From the NCBI RefSeq assembly GCF_000092425.1, contig NC_014221.1:2051001-2115000 (forward strand): a stretch of DNA of 64,000 nucleotides, given 5' to 3'. This DNA comes from Truepera radiovictrix DSM 17093 (GTDB lineage: Bacteria; Deinococcota; Deinococci; Deinococcales; Trueperaceae). Shown here piece after piece: positions 33,827 through 42,261 of this stretch; positions within the stretch are counted from its first letter, which is position 1; each line of letters starts with the position of its first letter. A program made the translations under genes and the position numbers. The notes under the pieces are model-generated. The model was not told the DNA's origin. It saw nothing but the letters and a program-made list of their open reading frames with translations, and did not search any database.

Positions 33827-34711
33827 CTAGGGTCCTCCCGCGTCGGGCGCTGCGAGGAGGTGCAGCGGCGCGTCCTGCGCGAGCGCCTGCACCGAGACGA
33901 CGGTGAGCGGTTTGTAGGCGAGCTTTTGCACCTTGGCGACGAGCCACGCGTCCGCACCCGAGGTCTCGTCGGCGACCATAACGAGGCGCCCGACGCTGCC
34001 CTTACGACCGAGAAAGCGCGCCGCGCCCAACACCTCGAGGTCGGTATCGACCAGCCCTCCGTCGACCCGCCGCCCCTCCTCGCGTAAGAGCGCCGGCGAG
34101 AGCTGGTGCTGCGAGACGATGTGAAGGTAGGCGCCCTCCGAGGGGAGCGCGTGGGCTGCGGCGCGCTCGGCCAGCGCGCTACTCAGCAGCCACGGCTGGC
34201 CGAGCACACCGAGCGTCTCCCCCTCGGAGGGGCGCACGCGCCACTTGACCTCCGGCAATCGGGGCGCTCTCGCGCGGCTGCGGTAGCGCTCCCAGGTGCG
34301 GCGCACCAAGGCGGGGTCGTGGGTCAGCTTGAGGAGCGTACTTACCGCGAGGCTTTCAAGCGGCACCTCCAAAGTGGCGGGCACCCCGACAACGGGCGGC
34401 AGCCCGTAGAGGCGCGTCGCGAGCGCTTCGGGGAAGTCGGCGATAAAGGGGTCTTGCCCCCCGCCCCGCGTCGAGCCCCCGCTCGGATTCAGCTGCGGGG
34501 CGAGCAGGGCGTCGGCCTCTAGCGCGAGAGCCTGGGCGGCCGCCAGGCGAAAGGCGAGCCCCGGCACGGCGCCCAGCTGCGCGTCCCCCAAGCGTCCCCG
34601 CACCGCCTCGGCGGTCGGATAGACGACCTCTAACCCCGCGCCGGCGACGAGCTTGCTCCAAAAGTCGCCGTAGCGGGGCCAGAGCAGCTGAGTGACGAAA
34701 CCAACACGCAT
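33827..34711 (-). CDS. Hypothetical protein, distantly DUF2229-like
   Basis: 294-aa soluble protein. The N-terminus (MRVGFVTQLLWPRYGDFWSKLVAGAGLEVVYPT) and the pattern of strands and helices recall DUF2229, a domain linked to 2-hydroxyacyl-CoA dehydratase activators; similarity is by eye only. No cysteine is seen where a metal centre would be expected, so it should not be called an activase. TAGACT lies 8 nt before the ATG on the minus strand, a leaderless-type promoter. It heads a small unit with the two membrane-protein genes after it. Confidence 0.65.
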   Translation of the reverse strand: MRVGFVTQLLWPRYGDFWSKLVAGAGLEVVYPTAEAVRGRLGDAQLGAVPGLAFRLAAAQALALEADALLAPQLNPSGGSTRGGGQDPFIADFPEALATRLYGLPPVVGVPATLEVPLESLAVSTLLKLTHDPALVRRTWERYRSRARAPRLPEVKWRVRPSEGETLGVLGQPWLLSSALAERAAAHALPSEGAYLHIVSQHQLSPALLREEGRRVDGGLVDTDLEVLGAARFLGRKGSVGRLVMVADETSGADAWLVAKVQKLAYKPLTVVSVQALAQDAPLHLLAAPDAGGP

Positions 34712-34775
34712 AACGCATTAGTCTAGCATGAGCTTTTTTGGGGGTCCGCGCCCCCTAGAGGCCGCGCGACCTGTG

Positions 34776-35777
34776 TCAGAACCTCACCGCGCGCCCCGCG
34801 GCCGCTGCAGCGACCGCGCCGAGCGTCAGGGCCAAACTGCCTAGGTTCTCGCGCCCCGAGCTGGGCGGCTCCTGCTCGGTCGCCACGGCCTCGGCGAAGG
34901 CTACGAGCACGCCGCGCCGCCCCGGGTGCGCCACCTCAGGGAGCGTCACGCGGCGCCCGCGCAGCGTCACCGCCTCCCCCCCTAGGTCGCGCCCGTTGCG
35001 GCTCGTCCAGGTGAGCCGCCCCCGGCTCCCCTCGAGGCGCCACACGCCGGCCCAGTTTGTTCTGGGATTGCTGAGCCAGCTCCCGCGGTAGCTCATCACG
35101 GCGCCCCCGCGAAGCTGCACCGTCACCGCCGCGACGGCCGGATGGGCGAAGGGGCTGCCGGGGGGGTTCCAAGCGGTGCAGCTCACCGCCCCCGCCTCTT
35201 GGCGGAGCGTAAAGCGCAGGAGGTCGAAGTGGTGAATCGCCATGTCGAGCAGCAGCGGGTCGCGCAGCGCGAAGTAGGGGTGCCCCGCCGGCAGGAGGCG
35301 GGGCATGGGAAAGCGAAAGTCGACGTAGACGCTGCCGAGCGCGCCGAGCGCCCCTTCTGCCAGGAGCGCGCGCACGGCCAGGGGCGCCGGGAAAAAGCGG
35401 TAGTTTTGGCTCACCATCAGCACGCGCCCTTGCGCCTCGGCGGCCGCGACCACCGCGCGCGCCGCCTCGAGCGTCTCGGCGAGCGGCTTTTCGACGAGCA
35501 CGTGCTTGCCCGCCGCGAGCGCCTCCAAAGCGAGCGGTGCGTGCGCGGCGGCGGGCGCCGTGACGAGCACCGCCTCGGCGTCCGTCGCCGCGAGGGCGTC
35601 CCCGAGCGACGCGAAGGCGGCGGCCACGGGGAGGGCGTAGCGCGCCCTCGCCGCCTCCAAGGCGGCCGGCCGGGGGTCGACGACGCCGACGACGCGCACC
35701 TCCGGCACCGAGGTCGTGTGCCGCACCCAATCGAGCCCCCAACCGCCAAACCCTGCGTGAATAAGACGAAGCGCCAT
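34776..35777 (-). CDS. Gfo/Idh/MocA-family NAD(P)-dependent oxidoreductase
   Basis: Sugar or inositol-type dehydrogenase, 333 aa. The N-terminal Rossmann domain has LIHAGFGGWGLDWVRH (an unusual form of the GxGxxG loop), VVGVVDPRPAALEAAR and VTAPAAAHAPLALEALAAGKHVLVEKPLAET, where EKP is the family signature. The C-terminal domain has FALRDPLLLDMAIHHFDLLRF with the catalytic-site His region. GAGAGGGTG precedes the ATG. No sugar transporter or partner enzyme lies beside it; substrate unknown. Confidence 0.9.
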   Translation of the reverse strand: MALRLIHAGFGGWGLDWVRHTTSVPEVRVVGVVDPRPAALEAARARYALPVAAAFASLGDALAATDAEAVLVTAPAAAHAPLALEALAAGKHVLVEKPLAETLEAARAVVAAAEAQGRVLMVSQNYRFFPAPLAVRALLAEGALGALGSVYVDFRFPMPRLLPAGHPYFALRDPLLLDMAIHHFDLLRFTLRQEAGAVSCTAWNPPGSPFAHPAVAAVTVQLRGGAVMSYRGSWLSNPRTNWAGVWRLEGSRGRLTWTSRNGRDLGGEAVTLRGRRVTLPEVAHPGRRGVLVAFAEAVATEQEPPSSGRENLGSLALTLGAVAAAAAGRAVRF

Positions 35778-35847
35778 CTTGTCACCCTCTCCGGACGAAC
35801 GCCCACAACCGCTCGTCTGCCGGGTGTCACCTTAACCCTTCGGAGCG

Positions 35848-38157
35848 CTACGCCGAGAGCGCCGCGCGCCTCCCCCCCAGACGCGCCAAGAGCGCCTCCG
35901 CGAGCGCCAACGCCGCCCCTTTGTCCAGCATCTGGTTGCCGTTGCCGCACTTGGGGGACAGCACGCAGCGCGGGCAACCCGACGTGCAGGGACAGCGCGC
36001 CAGGAGGTCGCGGGCGGCCCTCAGCCAGGCGTCAAACTGCGCCGCCCCCTCGCGCGCGTAGCCGACGCCCCCCGGGTACCCGTCGTAGATGAATACAAGC
36101 GGCTCACCCGTCGCCGGGTACAGGGGGTAGGACACCCCACCCACGTCGGCGCGTTCGCAGAGGACAAAGGCGGGCAACAGGCCGATCAGCGTGTGCTCGA
36201 GGGCGTGCATGGCAGCCGGTAGGAGGCCCGGGGGCACGGCAGCGGCGGCCTCGCGCACGGAGAACCAGAGCGCTTGGGTGGTGTAGGCGAGCTCGGGGAG
36301 GTCCAAGGGGCGCTCGTCTAAGGTGGCGTCGCTGTAGAGGCGTTTGCGCACGTATGAGGTGACGCGGGTCGTCACGCGGACGCGCCCCGTGCGGATGGGG
36401 TCGGCGAGCGCCAGGGCGCCGATCCCCGACGCGTCAGCTCCCAGAGCGTCGACGCCCAACACGTCGATCTCGGTCACCGCGCGCACTTGGGTGTAGTAGT
36501 CCCCTAGGTGCGGCAGCAAAAAGGCCTCGCCTCGGTCTAGGTCGAGGTTGCGCACCACGTAGTCCTCGCCCTGGTGCAGGTAGACCGCTCCCGGGTGGAG
36601 CTCGCGCAGCGCGGTCTCTAGGTCGGCGACGCCCAGGCGCTTGCCGCTCCGGTCTTTCAGGACGACCCGCCCGCCCCCCGTACCGCGCACGCTGAGTTTG
36701 GCGTGCGGGTAACCGCCGCGGTAGTACCAGCGGCCGCGCGCGCGCACGAAGTTGGGGAGCGCCGCCGGGTCGGCGCCGTGCCGGGCGGCCGCGCGCGCCT
36801 CCGATTCCTCCAGGGGGTGCTCGAAGGCGGCGCAGGCGAGGTGCCTGGGAAAGAGCTCGCTGTTAAAGGCGTCGGCGACGGCGTGCTCCGCCCGCCCTTC
36901 GGTGATCATCTCGGGGTGCGTCAGGTAAAACTCGTCCAAGGGGTCGTTGCCGGGGATAAAGAGCGTGAGCGCCCGCCTGCCGGCGCGGCCCGCCCGCCCG
37001 GCGCGCTGCCAAAAGGCCGTCAGCGACCCCGGGTAACCGACCAAGACCACCGCGTCGACCCCGCCGACGTCGACGCCGAGCTCGAGCGCGCTGGTCGCCG
37101 CCAAGACGAGCAGGTCGCCGCGCTTAAAGCGCGCCTCGAGCGCGCGCCGGTCCTCGGCGGTGTAGCCCGCGCGGTACGCGGCGATGCACCCCGCCTCCGC
37201 CTCGGTGAGCCCCCCCGCGACGTAGCGGCGGAGCAGCTCGGCCGAGCGGCGCGAGTTGCAGAAAAAGATGCTCTTTAACCCCGCGCGCACGAAGTGCGCG
37301 GCGAGGTCGGCGGCCTCGCTGTGGACGCTGCGCCGCCGCCCCTCGGCGCCGGCTTCGCCCGGCAGGTCTGGGGGACGCCAGAAGAGGAGTTCTCGGGGGG
37401 CCGCTGGCGCCCCGTCGTCGGTGACCGCCGCGAAGGCCTCGCCGGTGAGGTTTTCGGCGTGCGCCGCCGGGTTACCGACCGTCGCGCTCGCCGCCACGAA
37501 GCGCGGCGCGGCGCCGTAGCGCCGCGCGAGCCGCAGGAGCCGCCGGAGGATGTTGGCGACGTGCGTCCCCATCACCCCGCGGTAGGCGTGCAGCTCATCG
37601 ATAACGATGAGTTCAAGCGCCCCCAAGAAGTGCGCCCAGAGCCCGTGGTGCGGCAAGATACCGTAGTGCAGCATGTCGGGGTTCGTCAGCAAGCAGCGCG
37701 CGCCCTCGCGCAGAGCGCGCCGGCGCGGGGCGGGGGTGTCGCCATCGAACGCCGCGATGGCCTCCCCGAGCCCCAGGGGTTCGGCCCTCGCCCGCAACTT
37801 CTCCAACTGGTCGTGCGCGAGCGCTTTGGTGGGAAAGAGCAGGAGCGCCGTGCGGCCGCGTCCAAGCGCCGCTAGCGTCGGCAGCTGGTAGCAGAGCGAC
37901 TTCCCCGACGCCGTCGGCGTCGCCACCACCACGTTGTGCCCCGCCTCGGTGAGCTCGAGCGCCGCCGCTTGGTGGGTGTAGGGCGTGAGCGAAAGCGCCG
38001 CTAGGAGCTCTCCGTAGCGTCCCCCGAGGGGCGAGGGCGCGGGGGTCGCGGCGCGCTCCGGCAAAAAGCCGGAGAAGACGATCTGCCCTTTGTACCCCTC
38101 TTGGGCGGTGAGCCAACCGTGATAGGAGCGGCCGTCGAGGGCCTTTGGAGCGCGCAC
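35848..38157 (-). CDS. MrfA/YprA-type DEAD/DEAH-box helicase with DUF1998
   Basis: Superfamily 2 helicase, 769 aa, of the MrfA/YprA group, whose Bacillus member repairs mitomycin C damage. Helicase motifs: Q-motif region LTPYTHQAAALEL, motif I ATPTASGKSLCYQLP, DEAH-like box VIDELHAYRG, motif III ASATVGN, and in the second half AATSALELGVDVGGVDAVVLVGYPGS with QRAGRAGRAGR. The C-terminal DUF1998 domain carries YDGYPGGVGYA and a Cys4 zinc site (RCPCTSGCPRCVLSPKCGNGN). GTG start; TAGGCT lies 6 nt before it, so leaderless. The presence of a mrfB exonuclease partner cannot be judged here. Confidence 0.92.
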   Translation of the reverse strand: MRAPKALDGRSYHGWLTAQEGYKGQIVFSGFLPERAATPAPSPLGGRYGELLAALSLTPYTHQAAALELTEAGHNVVVATPTASGKSLCYQLPTLAALGRGRTALLLFPTKALAHDQLEKLRARAEPLGLGEAIAAFDGDTPAPRRRALREGARCLLTNPDMLHYGILPHHGLWAHFLGALELIVIDELHAYRGVMGTHVANILRRLLRLARRYGAAPRFVAASATVGNPAAHAENLTGEAFAAVTDDGAPAAPRELLFWRPPDLPGEAGAEGRRRSVHSEAADLAAHFVRAGLKSIFFCNSRRSAELLRRYVAGGLTEAEAGCIAAYRAGYTAEDRRALEARFKRGDLLVLAATSALELGVDVGGVDAVVLVGYPGSLTAFWQRAGRAGRAGRRALTLFIPGNDPLDEFYLTHPEMITEGRAEHAVADAFNSELFPRHLACAAFEHPLEESEARAAARHGADPAALPNFVRARGRWYYRGGYPHAKLSVRGTGGGRVVLKDRSGKRLGVADLETALRELHPGAVYLHQGEDYVVRNLDLDRGEAFLLPHLGDYYTQVRAVTEIDVLGVDALGADASGIGALALADPIRTGRVRVTTRVTSYVRKRLYSDATLDERPLDLPELAYTTQALWFSVREAAAAVPPGLLPAAMHALEHTLIGLLPAFVLCERADVGGVSYPLYPATGEPLVFIYDGYPGGVGYAREGAAQFDAWLRAARDLLARCPCTSGCPRCVLSPKCGNGNQMLDKGAALALAEALLARLGGRRAALSA

Positions 38158-38510
38158 CCCCCTAGCCTACCGCTCCTGCGCCACGCGCGCCGCACGCAGC
38201 CTACGCGCCACCCGCGTCGGCGCCTAGAGCAGCCCCACGAAACGCCCGGTCTCACCTCGAGGGCGTGCAGGGCGACGCTTGATAAGAGGGCGCTCGACGA
38301 AAGAACGCCCCTTCGCACGGTGCACGGTGACGCAGCAGCCGACCGGAGGCTAGCTGCCAGACGAACCGGGACGTGCTTAGGGGTTATCGCGACTCGGCGA
38401 GCTGGGACCCGAAAACGAGGGTCGTAGCGCGTTCTAGCTGGCGCAGAGGCTACGGGCGGCGCGGACACCCCCGCCGGCCTCAACGCTACCCGCTTGGGCG
38501 GGCGCAGATG
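38158..38510. other. Intergenic region upstream of the MrfA-type helicase
   Basis: 353 bp with the leaderless helicase promoter at its left edge. No gene, tRNA or clear hairpin is seen in the rest. Confidence 0.45.
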
Positions 38511-38696
38511 TTAGACTCTCCTTAGACCGATGTAAACCGCGGCACCCCACAACCCTGTCGGGGCGAGCAGGACAGCGCGTCGCAGTGCCGCGGCGATGAC
38601 CTTTCGGGGATGCGGTTTCTCACGCTCGGCGATGGTGTCCACGGCGGTACGCCACGGCCGCGCAGCTCCCAACAGCGGGATTAAGGGGTAAGGCAT
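38511..38696 (-). CDS. Possible small membrane-associated protein (61 aa)
   Basis: Weakly supported reading frame. It has a basic middle (REKPHPRKVIAAALRRA) and a hydrophobic end (VLLAPTGLWGAAVYIGL). GGGAG lies 7 nt before the ATG. The opposite strand holds the promoter of the GT2 gene. It may be real or chance; no family is recognised. Confidence 0.3.
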   Translation of the reverse strand: MPYPLIPLLGAARPWRTAVDTIAEREKPHPRKVIAAALRRAVLLAPTGLWGAAVYIGLRRV

Positions 38697-38698
38697 GC

Positions 38699-38742
38699 TA
38701 GACTCCCGTGTGCCGTTTCACTCACTCATCCGGAGCCCATGA
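38699..38742 (+). other. Leaderless 10-codon mini-ORF overlapping the GT2 start
   Basis: TAGACT (38699-38704) is a -10 box 5 nt before GTG 38710. The mini-ORF (GTG CCG TTT CAC ... CGG AGC CCA) stops at TGA 38740-38742, overlapping the ATG 38739 of the glycosyltransferase (ATGA). The layout is the same as before traB at 18350. Translation is inferred. Confidence 0.4.
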
Positions 38743-39956
38743 ACGTCTTTGTCGCGCTGCTCTACACCCTCGTGCTGCCCTATATCGGCCTGATGCTGCT
38801 CGTTATCGTCGGCCTGTTGCGTCGCCGCGCGCCCGAGCGCAGCGCGAAAACGCCCTCGGTGAGCGTTATCATCCCCGCGCACAACGAAGAGGCCAGGCTG
38901 CCGGCGACGCTGCACTCGCTCGCCGCGCAGCGCTACGGGGGGGCGCTCGAGTTCGTCATCGTCAACGACCGCTCCACCGACGCCACCGACGCCATCATCC
39001 GCGCCTTTAGCGAGCGCGACCCGCGCTTTCGGCTCGTCAGCGTCACCGCGCCGAGCCGCCGCCTGTCGCCCAAAGTCAACGCGGTCAACACCGGGATCGC
39101 CGCCTCCACGGGTGAAATCATCCTCACGAGCGACGCCGACTGCCAGTTTTCACCCGACTGGGTCGCGGGGATGGTGTCGCACTTCGCGCCAGACGTCGCG
39201 ATGGTCCTCGGGTACGTCGAGAGCACGCGGCCGGGCGACGGCGCGGGGTTGGTGCAGCGGCTCGAGTCGGCCGACTGGCTCTCCTTGATGCTCACCTCGA
39301 TGGCGCTCACCCACTTCGGGTGGAAGGTCGCCAGCAGCGCCAACAACCAGGGCTACCGCCGCAGCGCCTTCGAAGCCATCGGCGGCTTCGGCGCTTCGGG
39401 GCGCGCCCCCTCGGGCGACGAGGACCTCTTGACGCAGCGCATGGGCCGTTTGCAAGCGGGGCGGATCGTCTTCGCGTCGGCGCCGGAGACGCGGGTGCTC
39501 ACCCGGCCGATGGCGAACGCTTGGGCGCTGCTGAGTCAGCGCCGGCGCTGGGTCAGCCGCTACCGCCACCTCATCCACTACCACCCGCTCTTTTGGCTCG
39601 CGATCGTGCTCCTCGGCGCGCAGAGCGTCGCGCTCTCGGCGAGCGTCCTCGCCACCCCTTTGCTGCCCGCCCTGGCGCCCTACGTCTTCGGCCTCTGGGC
39701 GCTCAAGCTCGGCGTCGAACTCACGGGGATGCACCTCGGCGAGGCGCTGATGGACCGGCGCGACCTCGGCGGCCTCACCACCCTCCTGTGGGCGCTTTTG
39801 CACCCCTTTTACGTCGCCGTCGTCGCCCTCTGGGCGCTTTTCAAGACGGGCGAGTGGCGCGCGGGCGCACAACCCTATCACCGCCGCTTCGTCAAACGGC
39901 AGCTGCGCGAGCTGCGCCGCGGTTGGCGGCGGCGGCTGCGCGGGGAGGCACTCTAG
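38739..39956 (+). CDS. Family 2 glycosyltransferase, membrane-bound
   Basis: GT-A fold enzyme, 405 aa, anchored by an N-terminal helix (VALLYTLVLPYIGLMLLVIVGLL) and two to three C-terminal helices. Catalytic elements: SVSVIIPAHNEEARLPATL, VNDRSTDATD, LTSDADCQFS (DxD-like), SGDEDLLTQRM and SQRRRWVSR, the QxxRW motif of processive or lipid-type GT2 enzymes. The start overlaps a leaderless mini-ORF (ATGA). The neighbours sqdB and sqdX suggest a role in glycolipid synthesis, but carotenoid glycosylation or other work is possible. Confidence 0.88.
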   Translation: MNVFVALLYTLVLPYIGLMLLVIVGLLRRRAPERSAKTPSVSVIIPAHNEEARLPATLHSLAAQRYGGALEFVIVNDRSTDATDAIIRAFSERDPRFRLVSVTAPSRRLSPKVNAVNTGIAASTGEIILTSDADCQFSPDWVAGMVSHFAPDVAMVLGYVESTRPGDGAGLVQRLESADWLSLMLTSMALTHFGWKVASSANNQGYRRSAFEAIGGFGASGRAPSGDEDLLTQRMGRLQAGRIVFASAPETRVLTRPMANAWALLSQRRRWVSRYRHLIHYHPLFWLAIVLLGAQSVALSASVLATPLLPALAPYVFGLWALKLGVELTGMHLGEALMDRRDLGGLTTLLWALLHPFYVAVVALWALFKTGEWRAGAQPYHRRFVKRQLRELRRGWRRRLRGEAL

Positions 39957-40037
39957 CGCGCCCTGGCCGAGCGCGCGCCGCCGCCAAGCCCTCCAGCGCC
40001 TAAAGGCGGGCCCCGAGATGCTAGACTAGCCCAACAG

Positions 40038-40056
40038 TAGGCGCCTCAAGCGCCTA
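40038..40056 (+). promoter_or_regulatory. Hairpin directly before the sqdB ribosome site
   Basis: TAGGCGC-CTCAA-GCGCCTA (40038-40056), followed at once by the GGTGGAGG ribosome site. A TAGACT -10 box lies at 40022-40027, so the hairpin is near the mRNA 5' end, where it could stabilise the message or modulate initiation. Confidence 0.5.
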
Positions 40057-40070
40057 GGTGGAGGACACCC

Positions 40071-41282
40071 ATGAAAGTATTGATTCTAGGCGGAGACGGA
40101 TTTTGTGGTTGGCCGACCGCCCTGCACCTCTCCAACCTCGGCCACGACGTCGTCATCGTCGACAACCTGTCGCGGCGGAACATCGACAACGAGTTAGAAG
40201 CCGGTTCGCTGACCCCCATCGCCCCGATGGGCACGCGCATCGCGGCCTGGCGCGAGCTGACGGGCCGCGAGTTGGGGTTTTACAACCTCGACCTCGCGCG
40301 CGACTACGAGCGCTTTTTGCGGGTGCTGCAAGACGAGCGGCCGGACGCGCTGGTGCACTTCGCCGAGCAGCGCGCCGCCCCCTACTCGATGAAGTCGCCG
40401 CGCCACAAGCGCTACACGGTCGACAACAACGTCAACGCTACCCACAACGTGCTCTGCGCCGTCGTCGAGTCGGGGCTCGACGTGCACGTCGCGCACCTAG
40501 GCACCATGGGCGTCTACGGCTACGGCACGGCGGGGATGAAGATCCCCGAGGGTTACCTCGACGTCGAGGTCGTCACCGACGAGGGCGAGCGCCTCATGCA
40601 GCAGATCCTCTACCCCTCGAACCCGGGGAGCATCTACCACATGACCAAGACGCTCGACCAGCTCATGTTCGCCTACTACAACAAGAACGACGGCGTGCGC
40701 GTCACGGACTTGCACCAGGGGATCGTGTGGGGGACCAACACCCAAGAGACGAGCCGCGACGAGCGCCTCATTAACCGCTTCGACTACGACGGCGACTACG
40801 GCACCGTCTTGAACCGCTTTTTGATGCAAGCGGCTGTCGGCTACCCCTTAACCGTCCACGGCACGGGCGGCCAGACGCGCGCGTTTATCCACATCCAAGA
40901 CACGGTGCGGTGCGTGCAGCTCGCGCTCGAGAACCCCCCCGCCAAGGGCGAGCGGGTCCGCATCCTCAACCAGATGACCGAGACCCACAAGGTGCGCGAC
41001 CTCGCCCACATGATCGCAGCGCTCACGGGCGCGGAGGTCGCGATGGTCCCGAACCCGCGCAAAGAGGCGGCCGAAAACGACCTGCACGTCAAAAACGACC
41101 TCTTCTTGGACATGGGCCTCAACCCCACGACGCTCTCAGACGGCCTGCTTCTAGAGGTCACCGAGGTCGCCAAGCGCTACGCGCACCGCGCCGACCTGTC
41201 GAAGATCCCCTCGAGGTCGCTATGGACCAAAGAGCAGCGCGCGGGGGTGCCGGAAGAGAAGACAGAAGTCAGGAGCCAGTAG
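40071..41282 (+). CDS. sqdB: UDP-sulfoquinovose synthase
   Basis: Converts UDP-glucose and sulfite to UDP-sulfoquinovose for the sulfolipid SQDG, 403 aa. It follows plant SQD1 closely: VLILGGDGFCGWPTALHLSN (NAD-binding loop), VDNLSRRNIDNELEAGSLTPIAP, VHFAEQRAAPYSMKS, LGTMGVYGYG, IYHMTKTLDQ (YxxxK-type active site), DLHQGIVWGTNTQET, RFDYDGDYGTVLNRF, GYPLTVHGTGGQTRAFIHIQDTVRC and VPNPRKEAAENDLHVKND. The last nine residues (EEKTEVRSQ) and the stop codon come from a heptamer repeat array, so the natural C-terminus was probably shorter. An SqdX-like transferase lies at 42262. Confidence 0.92.
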   Translation: MKVLILGGDGFCGWPTALHLSNLGHDVVIVDNLSRRNIDNELEAGSLTPIAPMGTRIAAWRELTGRELGFYNLDLARDYERFLRVLQDERPDALVHFAEQRAAPYSMKSPRHKRYTVDNNVNATHNVLCAVVESGLDVHVAHLGTMGVYGYGTAGMKIPEGYLDVEVVTDEGERLMQQILYPSNPGSIYHMTKTLDQLMFAYYNKNDGVRVTDLHQGIVWGTNTQETSRDERLINRFDYDGDYGTVLNRFLMQAAVGYPLTVHGTGGQTRAFIHIQDTVRCVQLALENPPAKGERVRILNQMTETHKVRDLAHMIAALTGAEVAMVPNPRKEAAENDLHVKNDLFLDMGLNPTTLSDGLLLEVTEVAKRYAHRADLSKIPSRSLWTKEQRAGVPEEKTEVRSQ

Positions 41283-41331
41283 CCAGCCCCCAGGCGTCCG
41301 CAGTCGGTAGAAAAGCCTCCTGACTTCTGGC
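41261..41331. repeat. Heptamer repeat array B (foldback) at the sqdB 3' end
   Basis: 7-mers GACAGAA, GTCAGGA, GCCAGTA, GCCAGCC, CCCAGGC run from 41261 to 41295, and inverse 7-mers TCCTGAC, TTCTGGC occupy 41318-41331. CAGAAGTCAGGAG (41263-41275) pairs perfectly with 41317-41329. The array encodes the last residues and the stop of sqdB. Confidence 0.8.
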
Positions 41332-41647
41332 GCCTGCACGCTGGTCTCCCCTCAGGCGCAGCGCTTATTTCACCGAGACCTTTTTGCCCAACATCGACGG
41401 CAACGTCACCCGACTCACGCGCACCTTGGAGCAGTTGCGGGCGCATGCTCGGATGACGTTGCCGTCGAGCATAACGCCTTATCTGGCTCGTCGGCAAAAC
41501 GCGCAACCATCTCGCTCCATAGGCTTTGTTCACTCCAACGGCCGAAGCATGTGCAGACGCTGTTCCAGTTTCCTTAGCGCCAGCTCGCCACAGCCATTGG
41601 ACACCTAAAGGAGTCGTCCATTGAGATGCCAAAGGAGGTAGCGGCGA
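41283..41647. other. Patchwork region between sqdB and the BsuPI-like lipoprotein gene
   Basis: 365 bp: the tail of heptamer array B, the sqdX 5' fragment (41356-41444) and about 200 bp of lower-GC DNA with no recognised gene, which leads into the lipoprotein ribosome site AAAGGAGG. Confidence 0.6.
41356..41444 (+). pseudogene. Fragment duplicating the 5' end of sqdX
   Basis: About 89 bp match 42264-42352, the first codons of sqdX, with 8 mismatches (about 91%), four of them silent. The frame is kept (AYFTETFLPNIDGN against AYFTETFLPKIDGI in the intact copy) but the GTG start has become AGG and the similarity stops abruptly after LEQLRA. It marks the left edge of the lipoprotein insert. Confidence 0.85.
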
Positions 41648-42163
41648 GTGAACAAGTATTCCTCGAAAAGTCTAGCCTTTTCGATCCTCCTAGAGTCGGG
41701 TTTGGCGGCGTGCAGTAACGGAAGCCCCGATGTTGATACAGTTACCTATGCACACTCAACAGATACGCATCTTTGTCTCGACGTAGCGGTAGCTGCGCCT
41801 AGCATCATGGATCTTGGGACTGAAACAACAACTCGCGTAGAGGTCGGCAATCGGTGCGACGAAGCGACCACCTACGAAAGTTCCGGTCCGCCTTACTCCT
41901 TGGCACTCGTTCGTGATGATAACGAGGTAGTCTGGTACACACCATCGGAGCCTGTTCCGTCTATCCTTTTTGAGTACACCGTAGAGGCGAATGAAACAAC
42001 GCCTTACGAGGTGCCTGTGCTGCTCTCAGCCGACAGTGTGCCCCCCGGTAACTACAGCATGATCGCCAACCTTTTCGTTCATCAGATGGAACCGGGCGCA
42101 ACGCAGTACGAAAAACCTCTAAGGCTCGAGTCCGAACCCCAGACCGTCACTGTAGCGCCCTAA
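41648..42163 (+). CDS. Lipoprotein with a BsuPI-like domain, lower GC than its surroundings
   Basis: Secreted lipoprotein of 171 aa. Residues 1-22 form a lipoprotein signal ending LLESGLAAC, with Cys22 as lipid anchor. The rest looks like a beta-sandwich of the BsuPI (intracellular proteinase inhibitor-like) type: SLALVRDDNEVVWYTP, FEYTVEANETTPYEVPVLL, VPPGNYSMIANLFVH. The assignment is by eye. Base composition and codon use (AAT, AGT, CTA, TTT) are clearly less GC-rich than in adjoining genes, and it sits between the sqdX fragment and intact sqdX, so it was probably acquired. GTG start after AAAGGAGG. Confidence 0.75.
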   Translation: MNKYSSKSLAFSILLESGLAACSNGSPDVDTVTYAHSTDTHLCLDVAVAAPSIMDLGTETTTRVEVGNRCDEATTYESSGPPYSLALVRDDNEVVWYTPSEPVPSILFEYTVEANETTPYEVPVLLSADSVPPGNYSMIANLFVHQMEPGATQYEKPLRLESEPQTVTVAP

Positions 42164-42177
42164 GTTTCCGGCTCGTC

Positions 42178-42223
42178 AAAGCGCCGAGCCCCCGAGGTAT
42201 GAGCTTGGCGTTTTTTTGCTTGC
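42178..42223 (+). terminator. Terminator after the BsuPI-like lipoprotein gene
   Basis: Imperfect stem built from AGCGCCGAGC and GAGCTTGGCGTT, followed by a run of seven T. It insulates the acquired gene from sqdX. Confidence 0.7.
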
Positions 42224-42261
42224 ACGCCACACTTCAGAGCTGAACGGGGTACGCTAGGCTC

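Noticed and set aside
41445-41647. Search for an insertion sequence or integrase at the lipoprotein insert
   Set aside because: No terminal inverted repeats, transposase or integrase residues are visible; duplicated gene ends explain the borders better.
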